Below, piece after piece: positions 34,104 through 42,632 of a stretch of 64,000 nt of DNA. Source of the stretch: Flavobacterium sp. ov086. GTDB lineage: Bacteria; Bacteroidota; Bacteroidia; Flavobacteriales; Flavobacteriaceae. The position numbers and the translations under genes are program-made. The first letter of the stretch is position 1. Each line of letters starts with the position of its first letter. Location: assembly GCF_900187965.1 (NCBI RefSeq), contig NZ_FZNL01000027.1, positions 1 to 64,000 on the forward strand, read 5' to 3'. The notes beneath the pieces were generated by a model. The model was given only the letters and a program-made list of their open reading frames with translations. It did not search any database and was not told where the DNA came from.

Positions 34104-34406
34104 ATGGAAAAATTAAAAAATATACATCCGGGAGAAATTTTAATGGAAGAATTTTTAATTCCTTTAAAAATAACTTCTTATCGTTTATCAAAAGATTTAA
34201 AAATTCCGCAAACAAGAATTTCTGAAATCATTAAAGGAAATCGCAGAATAACTGCTGATACTGCTTTGCGCTTAAGTCAATATTTTGGAAATTCGGCTAA
34301 ATTTTGGCTGGGTCTTCAAGACGATTTTGATATTGAAGAAGAACAAACAAACAAAGGTCAGGAATTAAGGTCTATTAAACGTTACGATTTAAAAGAAGCT
34401 ATTTAA
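34104..34406 (+). CDS. higA: HigA-type antitoxin (XRE helix-turn-helix)
   Basis: A 100-residue protein. It opens with the HigA motif HPGEILMEEFLIPL, then an HTH (YRLSKDLKIPQTRISEII, about 29-46) and the motif ALRLSQYFGNSAKFWLGLQ. It neutralises HigB and represses the operon. Its TAA stop is immediately followed, with no gap, by the ATG of a CapK-like gene, so that gene is probably under HigA control too. Confidence 0.93.
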   Translation: MEKLKNIHPGEILMEEFLIPLKITSYRLSKDLKIPQTRISEIIKGNRRITADTALRLSQYFGNSAKFWLGLQDDFDIEEEQTNKGQELRSIKRYDLKEAI

Positions 34407-35717
34407 ATGATCTCACTTTTTGACATTTCGCTTCAATTAAATGGTTTTCCGATAAAGAAAGCTAAAGCCGAATTGAATGAAATCGTAAATTTATCTGAAA
34501 AAGATTATGCTATTTTTCTTCAGAATAAAAAGAAAGAAATTGTCGATTTTCATTTAAAAAACAATTCTTTTTATCAGGAATTAGTCGGTAATACAACGGA
34601 TTGGAAATGGGAAGATTTACCGATTCTGAACAAACAAAATTTACAAAAACCGCTGGAAGAAAGACTTTCAAAAGGTTATACTTTAAAAAACGTTTACCTC
34701 AACAAAACATCAGGATCTAGCGGAACTCCATTTGTTTTTGCAAAGGACAAATATTCTCATGCTTTAACCTGGGCATCTAATATTATGCGTTTTGGCTGGT
34801 TTGATATTGATTTTAATCATTCGTATCAAGCCCGTTTTTATGGTATTCCAATGGATTTTATTGGATATCATAAAGAACGTTTTAAAGATTTTTTAAGCGG
34901 TCGTTTTCGATTTCCGGTTTTCGATTTATCTGATGAAGTTTTGGAAAAATTTCTACGAAAATTCAAAACGAAAAAATTCGATTATCTCAATGGTTACACG
35001 AGTTCGATTGTTTTATTTGCTAAGTATTTAGGAAAAAAAAATATCGTATTAAAAGAAATCTGTCCAACTTTAAAAGCTTGTTTTGTTACTTCGGAAATGC
35101 TTTTTGAATCGGATAAAAAGCTTTTAGAAAAGCAATTCGGTATTCCGATAATCAATGAATACGGAGCTTCAGAACTTGATTTAATTGCATTTGAGAACAC
35201 AAAAGGCGAATGGCAAATTAATGCCGAAACATTGTTTGTAGAAATTCTTGATGACGATAATAATGTTCTCCCTTACGGGGAAGAAGGCAAGATTGTGATT
35301 ACTTCTCTATTTAATAAAGCAAACCCATTTATAAGATATGATATTGGAGATATTGGAATTTTGGACGAAAAAAGTACGCTACAAAAACCAATCTTAAAGA
35401 AATTAATTGGCAGAACAAATGATGTTGCAATCTTACCAAGCGGGAAAAAATCACCTGGATTAACGTTTTACTATGTAACCAAAAGCATTATTGAAGATGA
35501 TGGAAATGTCAAAGAATTTATCATCAAACAGACAAAATTAGATTCTTTTGAAATTGAATATGTTTCTGAAAATGAACTAGATTCATATCAAATTCAGAAA
35601 ATAAAAGAAGCTATTGCATTGTATCTTGAACCCAATTTAAACTTTACTTTTACCCGAAAAACAGTTCTGGAAAGAACAAATCGCGGAAAATTAAAGCAAT
35701 TTAAATCTTATTTATAA
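34407..35717 (+). CDS. CapK/PaaK-like adenylate-forming enzyme
   Basis: A 436-residue protein. The P-loop is KTSGSSGTP (about 97-105), followed by NEYGASELD, RYDIGDIG and GRTNDVAILPSGK, matching phenylacetate-CoA ligase/CapK-type enzymes. These activate a carboxylate as acyl-AMP. CapK-like members are found in polysaccharide gene clusters, and the locus at 36457-50683 is close. The gene abuts higA with no intergenic base. Confidence 0.88.
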   Translation: MISLFDISLQLNGFPIKKAKAELNEIVNLSEKDYAIFLQNKKKEIVDFHLKNNSFYQELVGNTTDWKWEDLPILNKQNLQKPLEERLSKGYTLKNVYLNKTSGSSGTPFVFAKDKYSHALTWASNIMRFGWFDIDFNHSYQARFYGIPMDFIGYHKERFKDFLSGRFRFPVFDLSDEVLEKFLRKFKTKKFDYLNGYTSSIVLFAKYLGKKNIVLKEICPTLKACFVTSEMLFESDKKLLEKQFGIPIINEYGASELDLIAFENTKGEWQINAETLFVEILDDDNNVLPYGEEGKIVITSLFNKANPFIRYDIGDIGILDEKSTLQKPILKKLIGRTNDVAILPSGKKSPGLTFYYVTKSIIEDDGNVKEFIIKQTKLDSFEIEYVSENELDSYQIQKIKEAIALYLEPNLNFTFTRKTVLERTNRGKLKQFKSYL

Positions 35718-35758
35718 TATAAATAAAATCCTACATTTGTTTTACTAATAAAAAACTT

Positions 35759-36280
35759 ATGGACGATCATTCTCTGCTTTCTGAAGAAACTATTTCAAAC
35801 AAAATATATTTTATCCGTAATCAAAAAGTGATGCTTGATTTTGATCTGGCTCATCTCTATGGAGTAGAAACAAGAAGACTTAATGAACAAGTAAAAAGAA
35901 ATATATTACGATTTCCAACAGATTTTATGTTTCAACTTACGGAAATTGAATTAGAAAACTTGATGTCGCAAATTGCGACATCAAGTTGGGGAGGAATTAG
36001 AAAATTACCTTTTGCCTTCACAGAACATGGTGTCTTAATGTTATCAGGCGTTCTAAAAAGCGATAAAGCAATTCAAACCAATATCCAAATCATGCGTATT
36101 TTCACGAAAGTGAGACAAATGCTTCTAGATACAACGGAAATTAAGGTTGATATTCTTCAGATTCAAAAGAAATTAGAGAATCATGATAAAAATATTGAAT
36201 TGGTTTTCTCCTATTTGGATGAATTGACGGATAAAAAAGACAACGAAAGTGAAAGAATAAAAATTGGATATAAAAAATAA
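35759..36280 (+). CDS. ORF6N-domain DNA-binding protein
   Basis: A 173-residue protein. Residues 10-100 are an ORF6N domain: IYFIRNQKVMLDFDLAHLYGVETRRLNEQVKRN, FPTDFMFQLT and LPFAFTEHGVLMLSGVL. The C-terminal third is helical and charged. ORF6N is a putative DNA-binding domain first seen in phage and plasmid proteins and common in Bacteroidota. Residues 67-76 (NLMSQIATSS) are encoded by a 31-bp perfect palindrome whose core reappears four times downstream. This hints that the protein may bind its own repeat, which is inference. Confidence 0.88.
   Translation: MDDHSLLSEETISNKIYFIRNQKVMLDFDLAHLYGVETRRLNEQVKRNILRFPTDFMFQLTEIELENLMSQIATSSWGGIRKLPFAFTEHGVLMLSGVLKSDKAIQTNIQIMRIFTKVRQMLLDTTEIKVDILQIQKKLENHDKNIELVFSYLDELTDKKDNESERIKIGYKK
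35957..35987. repeat. 31-bp perfect palindrome inside the ORF6N coding sequence
   Basis: 15-bp arms around the core GTCGCAAATTGCGAC, centred on 35972. The palindrome is in frame and codes for residues 67-76. It is the only G/C-containing palindrome of this length seen in a gene of this window apart from the IS end. Confidence 0.9.
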
Positions 36281-36309
36281 TTGGAGGTCACAAATTGTGA
36301 TCTCCAATT
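36279..36309. repeat. Palindrome 1 of four downstream of the ORF6N gene
   Basis: A 31-bp dyad centred on 36294, with core GTCACAAATTGTGAT. There is one G-T mismatch in 15 arm positions. It begins at the last bases of the ORF6N stop codon. Confidence 0.88.
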
Positions 36310-36320
36310 CTGACCGAGAT

Positions 36321-36351
36321 TTTCTAAGGTAGCAAATTGCGACCTTAGAAA
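36321..36351. repeat. Palindrome 2 of four downstream of the ORF6N gene
   Basis: A 31-bp dyad centred on 36336, exactly 42 bp from the previous centre. Core GTAGCAAATTGCGAC, one mismatch, outer arms TTTCTAAG. Confidence 0.88.
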
Positions 36352-36364
36352 TGTAAACTGCAAA

Positions 36365-36391
36365 CTTGAAGTCGCAATTTGCGACTTCAAG
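36365..36391. repeat. Palindrome 3 of four downstream of the ORF6N gene
   Basis: A 27-bp perfect dyad centred on 36378, again 42 bp from the previous centre. Core GTCGCAATTTGCGAC, with the central base swapped to T. Confidence 0.9.
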
Positions 36392-36421
36392 ATTTAATAA
36401 GTGAAATAAACTAAACATGAT

Positions 36422-36454
36422 TTCTTCAAGGTCACAAATTGTGACCTTGAAGAA
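36422..36454. repeat. Palindrome 4 of four, next to the glycosyltransferase 3' end
   Basis: A 33-bp perfect dyad (16-bp arms) centred on 36438, 60 bp from the previous centre. Core GTCACAAATTGTGAC. It ends 2 bp before the stop of the convergent glycosyltransferase gene and could act as a transcription barrier. Confidence 0.9.
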
Positions 36455-36456
36455 TG

Positions 36457-37224
36457 CTAAATCTTCTTAATATATCGAGGTTTTATAATCAATTGTGTGA
36501 ATAAAAATCGGATCATTAATAAAACCGAAAACACAAAATTAAATCTGTGAAAATTTCTATAAACTCCAAAGTTGTGTTTTATCAATTTGAATTTAGAAGA
36601 TGAAATTGAATCTTTTCTTATTCTATAAAATGCCAAAGGCTCTGGAACTGGTTTGGTAAATTGAATTTGTTTTAAAATAGTAAGCCACAATCGCCAATCT
36701 TGCCTTTTTTGAGTGGCTTCAATTACAATTTTTCCAAAATAATCAGCATCATAAATAGCGGTTAAATTGCCAACGTAATTGCAAAAAAACAATTGATAAT
36801 AAGTTAATTCTAATGGTGCCTCAACTCGCCTGTTTAGATTATTTCCTTCTTCATCAATAGAATCATAAAAACTAAAGGTAAAAGGTAAATTGTTTGCTTT
36901 TAAAAACTGAATCTGTTTTTCTAATTTCGACGGATACCATAAATCATCAGCATCTAAATAAGCTATATATTTTCCGGTTGCTTTTTCTAAAGCTACATTT
37001 CGGGCGACTCCGTTTCCGGAATTTTTGGCTAATTGAAAGAGTTTTATCCGATTGTCTTTTCCAGCAAAACTGTTTATGATTTCTACAGTTTTATCCGTAG
37101 ATGCATCATCAACCAAAATTATTTCCCAATTTTTATAACTTTGATTTTGAACTGATTGCAAAGTCAACCCAATGAACTTTTCAGTATTATATGTTGGGAT
37201 TATAATAGATACTAATTCGCTCAT
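36457..37224 (-). CDS. Glycosyltransferase family 2
   Basis: A 255-residue GT-A enzyme. It starts with LVSIIIPTYNTEKFI and has ILVDDASTDKT, the metal-binding motif YLDADDLW and a C-terminal hydrophobic segment (FVFSVLLMIRFLFTQLII) that likely tethers it to the membrane. It transfers a sugar from a nucleotide donor during surface glycan synthesis. It is the last gene on this side of the polysaccharide locus, 33 bp from the decarboxylase gene frame. Confidence 0.93.
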   Translation of the reverse strand: MSELVSIIIPTYNTEKFIGLTLQSVQNQSYKNWEIILVDDASTDKTVEIINSFAGKDNRIKLFQLAKNSGNGVARNVALEKATGKYIAYLDADDLWYPSKLEKQIQFLKANNLPFTFSFYDSIDEEGNNLNRRVEAPLELTYYQLFFCNYVGNLTAIYDADYFGKIVIEATQKRQDWRLWLTILKQIQFTKPVPEPLAFYRIRKDSISSSKFKLIKHNFGVYRNFHRFNFVFSVLLMIRFLFTQLIIKPRYIKKI

Positions 37225-37257
37225 TAGATTGGAATGTCTTCGGGATTTAAGCTTTTA

Positions 37258-38241
37258 TTACTTGATGTAACTTGAAAAATCTTTGTGTTCTTCTTTTGAA
37301 AGTTCTTCTTTAGAAAGTGATTTAAAATAATCGTAGGTAATTTTCATTCCCTCGGCACGATTTACTTTTGCTTCCCAACCCAATAATTCTTTTGCCTTTG
37401 TAGTGTCTGGCTGACGCTGTAAAGGATCGTTTATTGGTAATGGATGGTAAACTACTTTCTGATTCGTTCCTGTTAGCTTGATGATTTCTTCAGCAAAATC
37501 TTTAATTGTGATTTCGTCCGGATTTCCAATATTTACCGGATATACATAATCAGAATGTAATAATCTAAAGATACCTTCAACCTGATCATCTACGTAACAA
37601 AAAGAACGGGTTTGCATTCCATCTCCAAAAATGGTTAAATCTTCTCCACGCAAAGCTTGCCCAATAAACGCCGGAATTACACGACCATCATTTAAGCGCA
37701 TTCTTGGACCATAAGTATTAAAAATACGAACGATTCTAGTTTCTACGCCATGAAATGTATGGTATGCCATTGTAATTGATTCCTGAAAACGTTTGGCTTC
37801 GTCATAAACACCACGAGGTCCGATTGTGTTTACGTTTCCGTAGTATTCTTCAGTTTGAGGATGAACTAACGGATCCCCATAAACTTCAGAAGTTGAAGCG
37901 ATCAAAATTCTGGCTTTTTTGACTCTCGCTAATCCTAATAAATTATGAGTTCCTAATGAACCAACTTTTAAAGTCTGTATCGGAATTTTTAAATAATCTA
38001 TAGGGCTAGCTGGTGAGGCAAAATGCAGTATATAATCTAATTCACCAGGAACATGAACAAACTTTGTGATGTCATGATGGTAGAATTCGAAATTTTCTAA
38101 TTTGAATAAATGTTCAATGTTTCTAAGATCTCCGGTAATCAGATTATCCATTCCAATAACAAAATAGCCTTCTTTAATGAATCGATCACACAAATGTGAT
38201 CCTAAAAATCCTGCTGCACCGGTAATAAGTATTCTTTTCAT
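37258..38241 (-). CDS. UDP-glucuronate decarboxylase (UDP-xylose synthase type)
   Basis: The start is set at the ATG 38239-38241 (MKRILITGAAGFLGSHLCDR, 327 residues), because the -7 box at 38262-38269 lies upstream. The NAD site is TGAAGFLGSH, and the catalytic pair is the Tyr and Lys of YDEAKRF. GPRGVYDEAKRF and RIFNTYGPRMR are typical of the UXS group. It makes UDP-xylose from UDP-glucuronate. A related dTDP-glucose dehydratase is the main alternative, but the motifs favour UXS. Confidence 0.92.
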   Translation of the reverse strand: MKRILITGAAGFLGSHLCDRFIKEGYFVIGMDNLITGDLRNIEHLFKLENFEFYHHDITKFVHVPGELDYILHFASPASPIDYLKIPIQTLKVGSLGTHNLLGLARVKKARILIASTSEVYGDPLVHPQTEEYYGNVNTIGPRGVYDEAKRFQESITMAYHTFHGVETRIVRIFNTYGPRMRLNDGRVIPAFIGQALRGEDLTIFGDGMQTRSFCYVDDQVEGIFRLLHSDYVYPVNIGNPDEITIKDFAEEIIKLTGTNQKVVYHPLPINDPLQRQPDTTKAKELLGWEAKVNRAEGMKITYDYFKSLSKEELSKEEHKDFSSYIK

Positions 38242-38261
38242 AATTGGTTTATTATTCGTCA

Positions 38262-38269
38262 CAAATGTA
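38262..38269 (-). promoter_or_regulatory. -7 box for the UDP-glucuronate decarboxylase gene
   Basis: TACATTTG on the minus strand, matching TAnnTTTG, 20 bases before the start at 38241. Confidence 0.5.
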
Positions 38270-38305
38270 AGTGATTTGAAAATTATAGAAACTATTATAA
38301 AAAAC

Positions 38306-38331
38306 AAAACTGCCTAAAATTAGGCAGTTTT
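38306..38331 (-). terminator. Terminator of the M43 protease gene
   Basis: A perfect 11-bp stem AAAACTGCCTA / TAGGCAGTTTT with a 4-base loop, 19 bases past the protease stop. It separates the protease unit from the decarboxylase gene. Confidence 0.85.
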
Positions 38332-38349
38332 AAAAATATCTCAATTCAT

Positions 38350-41274
38350 TTATTGTTTTATGAATTTAATTGCTTCATTGTAATTATCTCCTTTGAGCTT
38401 TATTATATAATTACCTGTAGGTAGATTTGGCAAACTTATTTCAATAGTTGATTTATCTGTAATTGATTGATATAGTAGCTGACCCACATTATTATAAATA
38501 TCACAACTAACTGGTTTATTATTTTCTTTACCTAAATATACTGTAAAAATACCTGTATTGGGATTTGGATAAAGTATCGTTTTTCCCTCTAATGTAAAGA
38601 AGCTTTCATCCTCTTTTTCGCTTAAAAAATCATTCATTATATCTGATTCAACATTACTTTTCTTAGAAGTTAAAAGTGAATTACAGAGATCGTAATTATC
38701 TGAGATCTTTAATTTAACTTTTGAACCTCTGGATATTCTTGATCCAGGTTTTAAAATAACTCTTGTACTAGCTACAAACTCTTTTTCTACATAATTAAAT
38801 TCTACCGGAGTAGATTCACTTATTGTTATTTTTTGAGCTGAAGTAGTATAATTATCCGGTACCAGATTTATCTTTTTATTGTAAAAATCTGAATTATTAA
38901 TAAATGTTTGATCGTAGCCTTCTCTTGTTAGAATATCTGACATGTTATAAATATGAATCATAGATTCTCCATAACCGTAAAACAATAAATTACCAAACAC
39001 TTCAAAATCATCCGGGTCTCCTGCTGGATTTGAACATGTTATTTTTTTAGTTCCCTTTCTTTGCCAATTAGGTAAATTAGTTGAACCAAAATTTGCATTA
39101 TAAAACAAAGCCAAAGGTTGAGATTTTATGTTATCAAGAAATAGAAATTGATCATTAAACACTTGTAATTTAGTATCTGAATATATTCTATCTGTATTAC
39201 TTATTATTGTTTGTTTATTGTAAGAACTTTGAAAAGGAAAATTAGTACCTGATCTATCAGTAATTTTATACGAGTATAAATACAATACATCATCATTTGG
39301 CGCTCCTGTTGTGTTCGCACTTGTTAATATATGAATGTAATCCTTAGAGAGCTCAATATCGTATGTTCTTTCTGTAGTTGGCATTCCTACTGGCTGTATT
39401 GTGCCTGTATGAATCCACATATTATTACTATTTAATTCAAGTAAAACAAGACCAGTGCCATCAGATTTTGAAACTAAAATTTCTGGTGGGTCATAAGATC
39501 CTATAAAAGTACTGGAATTAAAGTTTACAACTGTTTTTCTAAAGTTGCCAGATTGTATGTATTTTCCATATCGAGGTAAATTAAATCCTGGTACTCCAAT
39601 ATTTTGATGAAAAACATACGTTCCATTATTATTTTTATAATATACTCTAAATATATTATTTGCTTTAGCATTGTTTTCTAAAATGAATAAAAATTTTCCG
39701 ATTGTATAAGTACTACTTCCTACCGCACTTTCTGATGTAATATTTCTAATTTTCTGGACTAGATCCCATTTATCCTTAGATTCGTTTAAACGGCATACAT
39801 TCACTTCATCATTTATAGCAGAACTAACTATTATTTCATTTCCATTTAATAATAAACCGAAATCTGTCATTTTTTGAGAATTATTAAATTCTATATCAAT
39901 CATTTGATGCAAAGCATATTTACAACCTTCTCGTTTATAAATTACCAAAGAATTTTCGATAGGTGCGGTTGGTTTGGGAGTTCCTGTTACATACATTGCA
40001 TTTGTATTGAATATTGTCACTAACCACTTATCATTCACTTCAAGTCTTTGACCAAATTTTACAGATGTTGCAGAAAATTGCGACAGATCTTGATAAACAT
40101 ATGGTTTCATTATTTTTTGTGCTGGTAATGTCGGATCCTCACTACATCCGCCACCGCCACCGCCACTCATAGTAATGGATTTACAAGAAATAAGATCCAT
40201 TACCATTCCTTGATTATAAATTGATGGTCTATAATACGATAATATACTCTTCATTCTTTTTTTCTGCCCTAATGTAAATTTTGTTCTACAGTATGATCTT
40301 TCTGATCTTTGATAATCCATAAAGTTTTGAACTACATTTGTTGTTTGTCCATTACAGTTATATCCTAAGCAATTTCCTGGTGCAACATTATAATCCCCGG
40401 AACGTGGTACTAAGTCTGTATCACAAATCATGTCACCTTCAATATCGCACGGATAATAAATTCTCTCATTGCAGTTGTCTTCATATAGATCTGGGGGACT
40501 ACCTGCAAAAACATGAAAAAGTCCCAACCAGTGACCTGCTTCATGTACTAGTGTACCTCCATTAGAGAATTTAGGATCCTTTGGATTTGAAGTAGCATTA
40601 ACCCCTACTTTCAAATAATCGACCACAATGCCATCTAGTAAAACATCTAAATTATCAACTCCTGTAACAAATGGAAAGTTAGAATACCCATTCACATAAT
40701 TATCATTCCCGCACATTAACAAATTTGTCGTCCAAATATTTAAATATAAATTACTTGGAAAACCTGGAGAAGTCATTCTTTTTAATTCCGCATCATCTGG
40801 AAAATTAGAAAGCTCACAATAAGGATATGCAACATCATAAGAGGCCTTCCCAAAAAAACGGTTAACCCCTGTTGATGCTTGTCCTACAATATTTTGTTTT
40901 GCCAAACAAAATCTAATTCTAGTATCGACTCCGCCATACTTTCCGCTATAGGCTTCATTCATTATAGTAATTTGTTCCTCAATCTTACTCATTGATATAT
41001 TTTTGCCTGTTCCTAATGGTTCACCACTATGAACTATATTAAAAACCACAGGAACAACAACTATTTCTTCCCCAATTATTTCATTTGTCGCTGACAATTT
41101 TTTTGTCACATTTGTTTCATTATTTTTAAAACTGCTTATAACATTCTTAATTCTGTTCTCTAATTGAGGATCTTTTTTTTTGCTTTTTTGAAAATACTCG
41201 TCTGTTAAACACTGTTGTGGATAACATAAAGTGCTTATAAAAAGAAAAACGATCATACTTACCTGTTTTTTCAT
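38350..41274 (-). CDS. Secreted M43 (pappalysin-type) metalloprotease with type IX sorting domain
   Basis: A 974-residue protein. A signal peptide (1-19) is followed by a pro-region and an M43 catalytic domain. The zinc motif is HEAGHWLGLFH (244-254, metzincin HExxHxxGxxH), with a Met-turn region at NFMDYQ. A six-glycine run ends this domain. The middle (about 380-830) looks like a beta-propeller or similar repeat region. Residues about 905-974 form a type IX secretion sorting domain (YPNPNTGIF, then NLPTGNYIIKL). It is exported by the T9SS, which also needs SprE encoded at 21366-23990. It may process surface or host proteins. Confidence 0.93.
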   Translation of the reverse strand: MKKQVSMIVFLFISTLCYPQQCLTDEYFQKSKKKDPQLENRIKNVISSFKNNETNVTKKLSATNEIIGEEIVVVPVVFNIVHSGEPLGTGKNISMSKIEEQITIMNEAYSGKYGGVDTRIRFCLAKQNIVGQASTGVNRFFGKASYDVAYPYCELSNFPDDAELKRMTSPGFPSNLYLNIWTTNLLMCGNDNYVNGYSNFPFVTGVDNLDVLLDGIVVDYLKVGVNATSNPKDPKFSNGGTLVHEAGHWLGLFHVFAGSPPDLYEDNCNERIYYPCDIEGDMICDTDLVPRSGDYNVAPGNCLGYNCNGQTTNVVQNFMDYQRSERSYCRTKFTLGQKKRMKSILSYYRPSIYNQGMVMDLISCKSITMSGGGGGGCSEDPTLPAQKIMKPYVYQDLSQFSATSVKFGQRLEVNDKWLVTIFNTNAMYVTGTPKPTAPIENSLVIYKREGCKYALHQMIDIEFNNSQKMTDFGLLLNGNEIIVSSAINDEVNVCRLNESKDKWDLVQKIRNITSESAVGSSTYTIGKFLFILENNAKANNIFRVYYKNNNGTYVFHQNIGVPGFNLPRYGKYIQSGNFRKTVVNFNSSTFIGSYDPPEILVSKSDGTGLVLLELNSNNMWIHTGTIQPVGMPTTERTYDIELSKDYIHILTSANTTGAPNDDVLYLYSYKITDRSGTNFPFQSSYNKQTIISNTDRIYSDTKLQVFNDQFLFLDNIKSQPLALFYNANFGSTNLPNWQRKGTKKITCSNPAGDPDDFEVFGNLLFYGYGESMIHIYNMSDILTREGYDQTFINNSDFYNKKINLVPDNYTTSAQKITISESTPVEFNYVEKEFVASTRVILKPGSRISRGSKVKLKISDNYDLCNSLLTSKKSNVESDIMNDFLSEKEDESFFTLEGKTILYPNPNTGIFTVYLGKENNKPVSCDIYNNVGQLLYQSITDKSTIEISLPNLPTGNYIIKLKGDNYNEAIKFIKQ

Positions 41275-41281
41275 TTTTATT

Positions 41282-41680
41282 TTATTTTTTTAGGCTGATA
41301 CTACCTGACACTGCTCTTGACCCCAGACAAATCTCCATTTTATATAAATACAATACGTCTTTAGTCTGCGTTATTCTATAAAAATTAGAATCGCTCCCAA
41401 TAATTAATTTTGAGCAATCATCTTCTATTTTAAAAACCCTTATTTCATTGTCTATTAAAAGTGTTCCGTCTTCATTAAAAATCCATGTTTTAGGTTTATG
41501 CTCTTGTTCCTCATTTTCAGCACCGCGATATTTATTAAATTCTTCCCATTTTCCATAAATTTCTTTACAGTTTTGAACACTATACGTTTGACTTTGTCTT
41601 CGTGCTGAATATTGAAATTCGGCACAATTTGAAAGGCATATTAAAATCAGAAATAGCAATGCAAAATTTCTCATAATCAA
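41282..41680 (-). CDS. Small lipoprotein, lipocalin-like, function unknown
   Basis: A 132-residue protein with a lipobox (LSNC, Cys at about 19). The rest looks like a small beta-barrel: IYGKWEEF, TWIFNEDGTLLID, and LYLYKMEI. That pattern recalls lipocalin-like (DUF-type) Bacteroidota lipoproteins. It lies 7 bp upstream of the protease gene, so co-expression and perhaps an inhibitor or chaperone role are possible. Confidence 0.75.
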   Translation of the reverse strand: MIMRNFALLFLILICLSNCAEFQYSARRQSQTYSVQNCKEIYGKWEEFNKYRGAENEEQEHKPKTWIFNEDGTLLIDNEIRVFKIEDDCSKLIIGSDSNFYRITQTKDVLYLYKMEICLGSRAVSGSISLKK

Positions 41681-41694
41681 TTTATTTTCGATTA

Positions 41695-42408
41695 CTACTG
41701 ATACACTTTGGCTTCTAAGGCTTCAATTTTTTTATTTTGCTCAATAATATATAGTGTTAGCTCTTCTATTTTCTGTAACAAAATATTACTCATTTCTCCT
41801 AATTGCAATCCTTTATCTTTAATTTCCTGAGCAGACGGTACGTTAGGTAAATGATTATTCTCTTTAGCAAATTGTTCAATCTCTGCTAACGTTAGCATAA
41901 CATAATCTGATTTTAGAGAAGATTTTCCTGTGTAATATTTTTCAAAAACATAATCAGCTGGTATAGCAAGATCAACTATAACTTCTTCAGCATGGATTTT
42001 ACCTTTTACAGTAAGCTTTTCATCTGGGTTTGTTGATCCTATTCCAACATTTCCATCGACATCAATTTTAACTCTTGATTTTCCCAGAGTTAAAAATTCC
42101 ATTCCAAAATACCCTGAATGAGATACAATAGGTTGTTTTGCTGTATTATTCGTAAGAGACATCCCATAATTTGCAATTGTACCTGTCGCATTAGTAAAAT
42201 TATCTTTTGTGTCAAAACCAATTCTTTGATTTATCCAATTACTCGAAATATCACCAATGACCTCAAGTTTAGCAATAGGATTATCTTGACCTATACCGAT
42301 ATTTCCACTTGCTACTTTTGTTGCGTTAGTAATTCCCCACTGTGTATAAATTTGTCCAAAACACATAGTATTAACAAATAATGTTAATACAAAAAATAAT
42401 TTTTTCAT
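41695..42408 (-). CDS. Secreted surface protein with GIG-repeat and C-terminal coiled coil
   Basis: A 237-residue protein with a signal peptide (1-18). Two copies of the pattern GNIGIGQDNPIAKLEVIG / GNVGIGSTNPDEKLTVKG appear (about 35-52 and 119-136). These are typical of flavobacterial tail-fibre-like surface proteins. The C-terminal 40 residues are a coiled coil with leucine heptads, which suggests trimers. It belongs to the same unit as the lipoprotein and the protease. Confidence 0.85.
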   Translation of the reverse strand: MKKLFFVLTLFVNTMCFGQIYTQWGITNATKVASGNIGIGQDNPIAKLEVIGDISSNWINQRIGFDTKDNFTNATGTIANYGMSLTNNTAKQPIVSHSGYFGMEFLTLGKSRVKIDVDGNVGIGSTNPDEKLTVKGKIHAEEVIVDLAIPADYVFEKYYTGKSSLKSDYVMLTLAEIEQFAKENNHLPNVPSAQEIKDKGLQLGEMSNILLQKIEELTLYIIEQNKKIEALEAKVYQ

Positions 42409-42632
42409 CTTTTTTATAGTTTAAATAGTTATTAGGATAAATGTATTAATTATAAGTATTATCTTATTTTTTAAATAGTGTTAAATAATTTATTGTAAGT
42501 TTTTTAACCATTTAAAAGAATTTAATGTTTTTTTATTATAATAAAATCCAGTAATATTTGTGTAATTCTGTTAAATATTATTTCTACAATATTTTAATTG
42601 AAAATCTTTACAATATTTTTACCTGATAAAAT
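42409..42632. other. AT-rich spacer with divergent promoter region
   Basis: The gap upstream of the surface-protein gene. A near-consensus -7 sequence (TACATTTA on the minus strand) is the only signal seen; no gene. Confidence 0.4.

Noticed and set aside
36173..36418. Minus-strand open frame of 81 codons across the palindrome array
   Set aside because: It exists because palindromes are stop-poor; its repeated peptide (VANCD, VAICY, ITICD) is just the translated dyads, and it overlaps the ORF6N gene antisense.
36279..36454. CRISPR-like array
   Set aside because: Spacing is short and irregular at the end (42, 42, 60), the repeats are full dyads with differing arms, and no cas gene is nearby.
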